Shown one piece after another: positions 1-5,975 of a DNA stretch of 6,322 bases. How positions within the stretch are numbered: the first letter of the stretch is position 1; each line of letters opens with the position of its first letter. The translations under genes were made by a program, and so were the position numbers. Where the stretch lies: assembly GCA_007123655.1 (NCBI GenBank), contig SKKR01000399.1, positions 1 to 6,322 of the forward strand, written 5' to 3'. The DNA is from Thermomicrobiaceae bacterium. Its GTDB lineage: Bacteria > Chloroflexota > Chloroflexia > Thermomicrobiales > Thermomicrobiaceae. Under the pieces are notes generated by a model. It searched no databases, was not told the DNA's origin, and saw only the letters and a program-made list of their open reading frames with translations.

Positions 1-2
1 GC

Positions 3-857
3 GGGTGCCGGGAAACCGATGGTTACCTCAGTGAAGGTCGCCATTCGAACGACGGACTACTCGCGAGTGAGGCCATGGCGCTGCGAGCGCTCGACATCCC
101 GGTGGAGAGAGTCCGCACGGTGGCCGACTCCCCGTTCGGCGAGGTCCTGTCCATCCGGGCTCCTCGGCAGATCCAGCTCGATCCGGTCGCCTATACGCGG
201 GGCTTGCTTGAGAGCCTGCCGAAAGCGACCGTCACGATCCATGAACGAACTCCGGTCAGGGAAATCAAGCGTGAGGGCGACTCGTGGCTCGCCATGGCTG
301 ACGGTGGCACGGTGCGCGCGGCTCACGTGGTCATGGCGTCTCTCGCGCCGGTGAACGATCCAGCACTGCTGTTCACGCGCATGTTCCCGGAGGTGACGAT
401 AGCCACACCCATCGCGGCACGCTTCCTTGGTTGGGGCCTGAGCGATACCGAGTTCGGACTCATCCTGGCCCACACCATCCGGAGCCTGCCCTTCGTCGCG
501 TGGATTCTGGTTGGCACGTTTTCGGTCATTCCGCGGGACCTGGAAGAAGCGTCGCTGGTCGACGGAGCCGGGAAGATCGGCACGCTGATCCGGATCGTGA
601 TGCCGCTGGCGCTTCCGGGCGTCGTCGTGGCGGGCATCTTCGCCTGGCTCGATTCGTGGAACGATCTGCTCTGGGCCATCTATCTGCTGCCGTCAAACTT
701 CACGCTCCCGCGACTCACGTACTTCTACGCCAGCCGGGGTGGGTTCTTCGATGTCGCTACATTCTCCATCCTGCTGACCATCCCGGTCTTCTTCATCACG
801 TTGTTCCTGCAGCGGTATATCCGGACCGGCTATCTGAGTGGAGGAGTGAAAGGCTAG
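3..857 (+). CDS. Chimeric ORF: DAO-type FAD oxidoreductase fragment fused in frame to C-terminal half of a CUT1 ABC permease (5' partial)
   Basis: The frame is open from base 3 to the TAG at 855-857, so the first internal ATG (75) is not a true start and the gene enters from the left. Numbering from that ATG, the upstream codons (including GYLSEGRHSNDG) and residues 1 to about 100 resemble the middle of DAO-family FAD-dependent oxidoreductases (GIPVE-like stretch, 'VREIKREGDSW', 'VRAAHVVMAS'). From about residue 103 it reads as a MalG-type permease: MFPEVTIATPIAARF, then hydrophobic segments near 124-148, 175-206 and 228-248. The EAA loop for docking the ATPase is present (EEAS at 157-160, DG at 163-164, IVMP at 174-177). 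Only about 155 permease residues remain against roughly 280 in the family, so the N-terminal membrane segments are missing. The FAD-binding Rossmann motif is outside the window, and the oxidoreductase C-terminus is absent. The permease half belongs with the downstream binding protein and ATPase. A working fusion is unlikely; deletion or misassembly is more likely. Confidence 0.8.
   Translation, partial: GCRETDGYLSEGRHSNDGLLASEAMALRALDIPVERVRTVADSPFGEVLSIRAPRQIQLDPVAYTRGLLESLPKATVTIHERTPVREIKREGDSWLAMADGGTVRAAHVVMASLAPVNDPALLFTRMFPEVTIATPIAARFLGWGLSDTEFGLILAHTIRSLPFVAWILVGTFSVIPRDLEEASLVDGAGKIGTLIRIVMPLALPGVVVAGIFAWLDSWNDLLWAIYLLPSNFTLPRLTYFYASRGGFFDVATFSILLTIPVFFITLFLQRYIRTGYLSGGVKG
372..392 (+). 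other. Junction between oxidoreductase-like and permease-like coding sequence
   Basis: The protein changes family here without a frame break. The residues at the join (FTRMFPE) would suit either parent: DAO proteins often have an aromatic-x-R-x-x-P stretch before an RSY-like motif, and CUT1 permeases often have a TRMFP-like stretch before their middle membrane segment. Shared sequence of this kind could have supported recombination or a false assembly overlap. The exact breakpoint cannot be fixed without the parental genes. Confidence 0.5.
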
Positions 858-957
858 CCGGGACGATCGGGGCTTTCCTGGAATTGAAGGAGGAGAGAGA
901 AAAGGAGGGTGCCAGATTCAACGAGATGATCCGGACAGAGACAGACCAACGTTCACC

Positions 958-988
958 GTGGTGCTCGGAACAGGGGTTCCAGCACCGC
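958..988 (+). promoter_or_regulatory. Stem-loop in the permease / binding-protein intergenic gap
   Basis: The inner arms GGAAC (967-971) and GTTCC (976-980) pair perfectly around the loop AGGG. After a single bulged C (966) the outer arms 958-965 and 981-988 continue the pairing (GTGCT with AGCAC, then G-C pairs and one G-T wobble). This gives about 13 pairs. No T-run follows, so it is not a standard terminator. It lies in the 187-base untranslated gap 56 bases before the binding-protein start. It is more likely an RNA processing or stability element that raises binding-protein level, but that role is inferred. Confidence 0.45.
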
Positions 989-1030
989 CGTCCCAACCGA
1001 GCGCACCTCAATGCGCAATCGTTACCAGAT

Positions 1031-1037
1031 AAAGGAG
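1031..1037 (+). promoter_or_regulatory. Ribosome binding site of the solute-binding protein gene
   Basis: AAAGGAG lies seven bases before the ATG at 1045. This fixes the start so that the protein begins with the cytoplasmic lead in front of its twin-arginine lipoprotein signal. Confidence 0.75.
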
Positions 1038-1044
1038 TTCCAAC

Positions 1045-2619
1045 ATGTCTGGAAGATCGTTCGACGATCTCTATCAGGATGTACTGAACGGCAGGACCAA
1101 CCGCCGGCAGGTACTCAAGCGCGGTATCGCACTTGGCCTGTCGGTGCCTGCGATTGGTGCGCTGCTGGCCGCCTGCGCGGATGACGACGATGACGATGAC
1201 GACGTCGCCGTCGAGCCGGATGACGATGACGAAGAAGAAGTCATCGACGATGACGACGATGAAGTAGAAGTGGATGACGAAGAACCCGACGTCGACGACG
1301 ATGACGAAGAGCCTGTCGACGATGACGAGTGGTCCCGCGAGTTCGAAGGGACAACGATCCGATGGTCGACGTCGCTCGCGGAACAGGAGCGCGCGGTCTT
1401 CGATAACATCATCCTGCCTGACTTCCAGGAGAAGACCGGGATCGAAGTCGAGTTCCTGCAGATCGAGGCTGCAGACCTGGTCCGCCAGCTTGACGCCCAG
1501 GTACAGGCAGACGCAGTCGAGATTGACCTGATCGCGATCGACAACAACAGCCTGGCGCCGCTCGTGGCGAACGGTCTTGTTGAGGATCTCAGCGAGTTCG
1601 AAGACATGATCCCGGACGAGACGATCGAAGCGTTGCTTCCGGTGCTCTACTTCGAAGACACGCTGTACTTCCTGCCGTATCGCCCGAACGTGCAAATCAA
1701 CTACTACAATACCGGCAAGTTCGAAGAGTTCGGTCTCGACGTTCCCCGGACCTGGGAAGAACTGCTCGAAGTCGCCCAGACGTTCTTCGACGAAGAAGGC
1801 GTCGGCCGCGTGGCCGTGCAGGGGTCCCCGGACCCGGGCGGCGGACCGGTCGGTGTGACGGTGACCGAGTTCATCTGGCAGGCCGGCGGAGATCCACTCG
1901 AGCTGAATAGCCCGGAAGCCGTCGAAGCGTTCGAGTACCTGCAACAGCTCAACGAGTACATGAACCCGCAGACAGCCACGGCCCGGTTCGATACGATGAA
2001 CACGTACCTGGCCAACGACAGCGTCTACCTCGGATCCAACTGGCCGTTCGGTATCAACGTCATCGTGGAAGACGGCAACCGAGACGACATCCACTCCTAC
2101 GGTGGCTGGGCCGGTCCGGCCGGTGAAGCCAGGGTGCTTGGTGGAGAAGTCAGCGGGATTCCCACGGGCTCTCCAAACCGCGACGCCGCGATCCTGTTCG
2201 CGGAGTACCTGATGTCCCGGGAGACTCAGGAACTGTTGACGCGCGAACTCGCCTGGCCGTCTGTACGTGGGGACGCGTATGATGCGGTTGAAGGCTGGCA
2301 GCAGCCATACTTCGAGTCCGTGCTGGAAGCGATGGAATCCGCCCAGGCACGACCGAACGTGGTCTACTGGGGTGAAGTCCAGCGAATCATGGCGGACGCT
2401 TGGAGCGAGATCGTGGCCGGTGGCGCGGACGCCCAGGAGACGCTCGACCGCTACCAGGATCAGCTCGAACAGGCCCGCGAGGATGCTGATCCGACCGACA
2501 TCGATCCCGTAGACGATGACGATGACGAAGAGATGGACGACGAAGAGGAGATGGAAGAAGACGAGGAAGACGAAGACGAGGATGAAGAGGACGAGGAAGA
2601 GGAAGAGGACGACGACTAA
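1045..2619 (+). CDS. CUT1-type ABC transporter substrate-binding lipoprotein (family 1) with acidic N-terminal tether and acidic C-terminal tail
   Basis: This extracellular sugar-type binding protein captures substrate and passes it to a membrane permease pair. The 524 residues begin with a charged lead, a twin-arginine-like motif (NRRQVLK at 19-25), a hydrophobic stretch and a lipobox (LAAC, lipidated Cys44). Export as a Tat-type lipoprotein anchored to the outer face of the membrane is therefore likely. Residues 46-95 are about three quarters Asp/Glu and form a tether. From about 96 to 480 the chain is a normal family 1 binding protein: 'TTIRWSTS' first strand, 'FQEKTGIEVEF', 'LPYRPNVQINYYN', 'PRTWEELLEVAQ', 'EYLMSRETQELL'. 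The last 35 residues (490-524) are 33 Asp/Glu plus two Met, which is unusual and makes the protein longer than the typical 420-450. Substrate cannot be told from sequence. The permease fragment upstream and ATPase downstream complete the importer context. Confidence 0.93.
   Translation: MSGRSFDDLYQDVLNGRTNRRQVLKRGIALGLSVPAIGALLAACADDDDDDDDVAVEPDDDDEEEVIDDDDDEVEVDDEEPDVDDDDEEPVDDDEWSREFEGTTIRWSTSLAEQERAVFDNIILPDFQEKTGIEVEFLQIEAADLVRQLDAQVQADAVEIDLIAIDNNSLAPLVANGLVEDLSEFEDMIPDETIEALLPVLYFEDTLYFLPYRPNVQINYYNTGKFEEFGLDVPRTWEELLEVAQTFFDEEGVGRVAVQGSPDPGGGPVGVTVTEFIWQAGGDPLELNSPEAVEAFEYLQQLNEYMNPQTATARFDTMNTYLANDSVYLGSNWPFGINVIVEDGNRDDIHSYGGWAGPAGEARVLGGEVSGIPTGSPNRDAAILFAEYLMSRETQELLTRELAWPSVRGDAYDAVEGWQQPYFESVLEAMESAQARPNVVYWGEVQRIMADAWSEIVAGGADAQETLDRYQDQLEQAREDADPTDIDPVDDDDDEEMDDEEEMEEDEEDEDEDEEDEEEEEDDD
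1180..1329 (+). repeat. Low-complexity GAY/GAR codon tract (acidic tether of the binding protein)
   Basis: These 50 codons (residues 46-95) are 38 Asp or Glu, with Val, Pro, Ala and Ile between acidic blocks, and open with eight consecutive Asp. GAT, GAC, GAA and GAG are mixed rather than one codon repeated. Protein-level selection for charge therefore looks more likely than fresh triplet slippage. The tract directly follows the lipidated Cys, so it would form a charged spacer between membrane and binding domain. Confidence 0.85.
2512..2616 (+). repeat. Low-complexity GAY/GAR codon tract (acidic C-terminal tail of the binding protein)
   Basis: These are the last 35 sense codons of the binding-protein gene, all Asp or Glu except two Met. 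The DNA is strongly purine-rich on the plus strand, with runs such as GAGGAAGAGGAAGAGGA. Length variation by slippage between strains is plausible. The tail follows a helical end (LDRYQDQLEQARED) and has no counterpart in ordinary family 1 binding proteins. Confidence 0.85.
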
Positions 2620-2638
2620 CCCGTCGTTCCCGTACGTC

Positions 2639-2669
2639 GGGGTAATCGGTCAGCCGGACCGGTTACCCC
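2639..2669 (+). promoter_or_regulatory. Stem-loop between binding-protein and ATPase genes
   Basis: The arms GGGGTAATCGGTC (2639-2651) and GACCGGTTACCCC (2657-2669) form 13 pairs with one G-T wobble and a five-base loop (AGCCG). It begins 20 bases after the binding-protein stop. No T-tract follows. A second, competing pairing is possible between GTCGGGG (2636-2642) and CCCCGAC (2674-2680). A 3' stabilising or attenuating hairpin that lets binding protein exceed ATPase is the likely role, as in other binding-protein operons; this is inferred. Confidence 0.6.
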
Positions 2670-2690
2670 GGAGCCCCGACCTGGTTGACT

Positions 2691-2696
2691 GGATGG
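2691..2696 (+). promoter_or_regulatory. Ribosome binding site that favours the ATPase start at 2703
   Basis: GGATGG sits six bases before ATG 2703. A longer frame could start at TTG 2685, but that would place the site inside the coding region. MARVIFDHVWKRFG is also the usual N-terminus of MalK-like ATPases. Confidence 0.55.
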
Positions 2697-2702
2697 TGCG
2701 GC

Positions 2703-3830
<1,128 letters not shown>

Positions 3831-3862
3831 TCGAAACGCTCCGATTGAGCGCGCCCGCGCTG

Positions 3863-3900
3863 GCACGCGGCACTCCGCGTGCTCACTATCTGGTTGTCCT
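3863..3900 (+). terminator. Possible terminator after the ATPase gene
   Basis: GCACGCGG (3863-3870) and CCGCGTGC (3875-3882) form a perfect eight-pair stem around the loop CACT, 32 bases after the ATPase stop. The following 18 bases are only moderately T-rich (8 of 18), so intrinsic termination may be weak. Its place at the end of the importer unit supports the call. Confidence 0.45.
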
Positions 3901-3976
3901 CCCTCGAATCCTGGTCACACCGCACCGCGAGTCTATCCCCCGGAAGTCCTGATCCGGACTGGCCGATATTCCTTAC

Positions 3977-4004
3977 TTGACTCAGCATGCACATGGCTTA
4001 TCCT
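3977..4004 (+). promoter_or_regulatory. Candidate sigma70-like promoter for the protease unit
   Basis: TTGACT (3977-3982; five of six matches to the -35 consensus) is followed after 16 bases by TATCCT (3999-4004; four of six matches to -10). It lies in a locally AT-richer stretch downstream of the candidate terminator. It would give a leader of about 220 bases before the protease start. No operator or riboswitch was recognised. Confidence 0.35.
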
Positions 4005-4217
4005 GTAGCTATCATCATTCTTGCCGAAAGACAATGAATTGCCCCACTGGCGAGCCATATCGCCCGACTGCCGATCGTCAGTGTGGTTCGGGGCCTCACA
4101 GAGCGGATTTGTACCTGTTGCTGAACCGCCCGGAACAGTGAGGAGCGCGCCAATGAGCTGAGCCTGCGCGGTCAATTCCTGACTGCCTTGCACCGTCGTC
4201 CAGATTGGCCGGTCATC

Positions 4218-4224
4218 GAAAGGA
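4218..4224 (+). promoter_or_regulatory. Ribosome binding site of the metalloprotease gene
   Basis: GAAAGGA ends six bases before ATG 4231. In this frame a TGA occurs at 4180-4182, and no ATG, GTG or TTG lies between it and 4231. The N-terminus therefore cannot be longer and no signal peptide has been missed. Confidence 0.65.
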
Positions 4225-4230
4225 TTCCTT

Positions 4231-5274
4231 ATGCCTATGTCTGAGGAGTATGTCCCCAGGGAAGCCGGGGCGTCGCTTGGATCCAGAGGTGAAGACGTCC
4301 TCCGCGCCAACCGGTACCTGGCCCGGTTCGGGTATCTTGACTCCCCAAGGCTTCGCCGAACCGGGTTGAAGACAATTGTGGCGAAGCCGGCACCGGCGGA
4401 GATGAACACGTTTGATGAGGCCACCGAGGTCGCACTTCGCACGTTCCAGCGATTTGTCGGATTGCCGGAGACCGGGATCATCGACGAGGCGACCATCGCC
4501 AAGATGTCACAGGACCGATGTGGAAACCTCGATGTCGCCGCGGAGGACGTCGCCGGATATGAGCTATCCGGGTGTCAGTGGGAAAGAAACAACCTCCGCT
4601 ACGCATTCGAAAACTTCTCCACTCATCTGACGTCGAACCAGGTTCGCTCAGCCGTGCGTGATGCGTTCGACCTCTGGGCAGAGGTCGTGCCGTTGACGTT
4701 CACAGAGGTGCCAGTCAGTCAGAACCACGAGATTCTGATCCGGTTCGGCACGGACGATCACAATGATTGTCCGTTCCCGTTTGAAGGGACATCCCCACTG
4801 GCACACAACTTCTATCCGCCGGATTGCGGCGGTGATCTTGCTGGTGACAGCCACTATAACGACGAAAACACCTGGTCAGTTGATTCTCCACCATCAGATT
4901 ACGATCTTGTCACCGTTGCGGCGCACGAGTTCGGCCACGCACTCGGCCTTGCTCATTCGTCGGAAGACGATGCCCTGATGTATCCGTATTACAGCGGTGA
5001 ACATCGATGGTTGCATCAAGATGACATAAACGGCATCCAGGCGATCTACGGCTCGAATCTCTGGCACCACAACAGGTTGATCCAGCGGCTGTTCGTTACC
5101 CACGAAGCCCGAAACTGCTGGGCGTACGTGCAAGACGTCGGCTGGAAGAAAGTCGAGCCGAGTGACACCGACGGAGTCACGAACATGAATCTCGCGCTCT
5201 GTGCGGCACGGCGACACAACATACGCGTGAGCGTGTTGGAGGAACAGGACACTATCCGCCGCATGTATCTCTAG
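4231..5274 (+). CDS. Matrixin (M10A, MMP-like) zinc metalloprotease with peptidoglycan-binding-like prodomain and C-terminal VGWxKV domain
   Basis: This is a 347-residue zinc endopeptidase of the matrix-metalloprotease type. Residues about 17-92 are a PG_binding_1-like helical domain (LRANRYLARFGYL ... ALRTFQRFVGLPETGIIDEATI). It ends in QDRCGNLDV, a close match to the MMP cysteine switch (PRCGxPD), whose Cys97 would keep the zymogen latent. The catalytic domain spans about 115-275. It has LRYAFENFS, the MMP-like structural metal loop with His177, Asp179, His192 and His208, the active site HEFGHALGLAH (His232, Glu233, His236, His242), the Met-turn LMYP (Met250) and a closing DDINGIQAIYG. Residues about 282-347 form an extra domain (FVTHE, NCWA, VGWKKV, TDGVTNM) repeated in the next gene. 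There is no signal peptide, lipobox or membrane segment, which is odd for this family. Export by another route, release on lysis or an intracellular target are all possible. The substrate is unknown. Confidence 0.93.
   Translation: MPMSEEYVPREAGASLGSRGEDVLRANRYLARFGYLDSPRLRRTGLKTIVAKPAPAEMNTFDEATEVALRTFQRFVGLPETGIIDEATIAKMSQDRCGNLDVAAEDVAGYELSGCQWERNNLRYAFENFSTHLTSNQVRSAVRDAFDLWAEVVPLTFTEVPVSQNHEILIRFGTDDHNDCPFPFEGTSPLAHNFYPPDCGGDLAGDSHYNDENTWSVDSPPSDYDLVTVAAHEFGHALGLAHSSEDDALMYPYYSGEHRWLHQDDINGIQAIYGSNLWHHNRLIQRLFVTHEARNCWAYVQDVGWKKVEPSDTDGVTNMNLALCAARRHNIRVSVLEEQDTIRRMYL
5074..5223 (+). repeat. Duplicated VGWxKV domain, copy A (C-terminus of the protease)
   Basis: Protease residues 282-331 align without gaps to residues 6-55 of the next protein, with 30 of 50 identical by hand count. 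FVTHE, RNCWA, VGW, TDGVTNM and AL/AR positions are kept. At DNA level GAAACTGCTGGGC (5111-5123) recurs exactly 227 bases downstream. Confidence 0.85.
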
Positions 5275-5280
5275 GGAGGT
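5273..5280 (+). promoter_or_regulatory. Very strong ribosome binding site overlapping the protease stop
   Basis: AGGGAGGT overlaps the last two bases of the protease stop codon and ends five bases before GTG 5286. It supports the GTG start of the small downstream gene and suggests translation at least as strong as that of the protease. Confidence 0.8.
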
Positions 5281-5285
5281 CCCGA

Positions 5286-5507
5286 GTGGCATACTACGAA
5301 GCGCGAATTAACCGGATTTTCGTCACTCACGAGCGGAGAAACTGCTGGGCCCATCTTCAGGGGGTCGGCTGGCGCAAAGTCGATCCCCGCAATACTGACG
5401 GCGTCACCAACATGCACGCGGCGCTGGTCACCGCGCGCTCCATGGGCGTCACCATTCCGATTCGAACCGACGATGACGATCAGATGATTCTTCGCATCTA
5501 CGTCTGA
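5286..5507 (+). CDS. Small stand-alone VGWxKV-domain protein, paralogue of the protease C-terminal domain
   Basis: This 73-residue protein starts at GTG, 11 bases after the protease stop, behind a near-ideal ribosome binding site. Almost its whole length matches the protease C-terminal domain: FVTHE (12-16), RNCWA (18-22), VGWRKV (27-32), TDGVTNM (37-43), and a final I-x-R-I/M-Y-aliphatic end. It has no signal peptide, membrane segment or catalytic motif. One Cys (20) is shared with protease Cys296. I do not recognise a named family. Because it copies only the non-catalytic domain, it may bind what that domain binds. Alternatively it may pair with it, or act as an adaptor, decoy or regulator of the protease. 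These roles are inference. The differing residues are mostly conservative (K/R, E/D, I/V), suggesting retained function since duplication. Confidence 0.85.
   Translation: MAYYEARINRIFVTHERRNCWAHLQGVGWRKVDPRNTDGVTNMHAALVTARSMGVTIPIRTDDDDQMILRIYV
5301..5450 (+). repeat. Duplicated VGWxKV domain, copy B (small protein)
   Basis: This is the partner of the copy at 5074-5223, in the same orientation and offset by 227 bases. The exact 13-base match is at 5338-5350. Divergence at many third positions shows that the duplication is not recent. Confidence 0.85.
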
Positions 5508-5545
5508 CTGGCATCGCTGCTCACGGAAACGGAAGGCGGATTCCA

Positions 5546-5872
5546 GTGTTTCCCGAAATCGAGATCAGACTCACGGCTCGCGGCGTTGCGATCAGGCCAA
5601 GTTCGGGCGGCGAGGCGGAGTTCCAGGCAGCCACGCCGGATCCTTTGATCGGCGATTTCGCGCCGGAGGGGGACGGCGATGACGTCGCGACGACTCCGTT
5701 CGACGACCCCGACGCTGCCGGCACGATTGAAAGTCCCGGTCCGCCGGCGAGTGCTCGCTCGCCAGAACCAGCTCGGCCGGTACCGCTCGATCAGATCGAA
5801 GCCCTGGGACAAACGCAGGAGGCCGCGCCGGGTGGACACGGCCCCGCGTCCCCGGACGACGACCCGGCCTGA
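5546..5872 (+). CDS. Hypothetical acidic, proline-rich 108-residue protein
   Basis: Start chosen at GTG 5546, with GGAAGG (5531-5536) nine bases upstream and the stop TGA at 5870-5872. Residues 1-18 (MFPEIEIRLTARGVAIRP) look like a short beta-hairpin. The rest is rich in Pro, Ala, Asp and Glu and is probably disordered. There is no signal peptide, membrane segment or catalytic motif, and I do not recognise the family. It is collinear with the protease and the small VGWxKV protein, 38 bases after the latter, and its codons are GC-rich at third positions as in its neighbours. Minus-strand frames over the same bases have no recognisable content. A linker, propeptide-like or regulatory role in the same unit is possible but unproven. 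Confidence 0.5.
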   Translation: MFPEIEIRLTARGVAIRPSSGGEAEFQAATPDPLIGDFAPEGDGDDVATTPFDDPDAAGTIESPGPPASARSPEPARPVPLDQIEALGQTQEAAPGGHGPASPDDDPA

Positions 5873-5900
5873 TCGCGATGGTTAATACCGGGTGTACTAT

Positions 5901-5925
5901 GCCGGCGAACTCCCGTTTCGCCGGC
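5901..5925 (+). promoter_or_regulatory. Stem-loop in the gap before the last gene
   Basis: GCCGGCGAA (5901-5909) pairs perfectly with TTCGCCGGC (5917-5925) around a seven-base loop. It lies 28 bases after the stop of the acidic protein. No T-run follows (next bases CGGCCCTTCCGG), so it may be a weak terminator, a processing site or simply GC-rich pairing. Confidence 0.4.
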
Positions 5926-5964
5926 CGGCCCTTCCGGTTCATCCAGCCTGAGTACAGGCACGCT

Positions 5965-5969
5965 GGAGG
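5965..5969 (+). promoter_or_regulatory. Ribosome binding site of the right-edge gene
   Basis: GGAGG ends six bases before ATG 5976. It decides the start of the otherwise unrecognised partial gene. Confidence 0.65.
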
Positions 5970-5975
5970 CTGACA

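Larger units (their letters stand above)
3831..4230 (+). other. 400-base intergenic region: end of importer unit and leader of protease unit
   Basis: I see no convincing gene here on either strand. Minus-strand frames crossing it run into the flanking genes and have no recognisable product. It holds a GC-rich hairpin near 3863-3882, a promoter-like pair at 3977-4004 and a ribosome binding site at 4218-4224. A tiny frame (4034-4141, 35 codons) and an ATG-AGC-TGA triplet set behind AGGAG (4141-4161) are also present, but neither is strong enough to call a gene. Confidence 0.6.

Noticed and set aside
431..1087. 218-codon plus-strand frame over the permease end and binding-protein start
   Set aside because: Out of frame with the clear permease and binding protein and with a composition typical of shadow frames. 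The polypurine stretch near 886-909 is too far from ATG 926 to act as a normal ribosome binding site.
796..2094. 432-codon minus-strand open frame
   Set aside because: It lies opposite the binding-protein gene. Its length comes from the GAY/GAR codon bias, which gives long stop-free antisense frames, and its Val/Ile/Phe-rich middle is the complement of the acidic tract.
1180..2616. Acidic codon tracts as CRISPR, tandem-repeat array or microsatellite expansion
   Set aside because: There is no fixed repeat unit or spacer structure, and synonymous codons are mixed, so these are coding low-complexity tracts.
2685..2702. Longer ATPase with a TTG start at 2685
   Set aside because: It adds six residues not typical of the family and would bury the GGATGG site that fits ATG 2703.
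3933..4502. 189-codon minus-strand frame across the intergenic gap and protease start
   Set aside because: Half of it is antisense to the protease prodomain, it has no recognisable motif, and its start lies inside the protease gene.
5891..5900. TACTAT near 5895 as a -10 box for the right-edge gene
   Set aside because: No acceptable -35 element lies 15-19 bases upstream, and the stem-loop starts directly after it.
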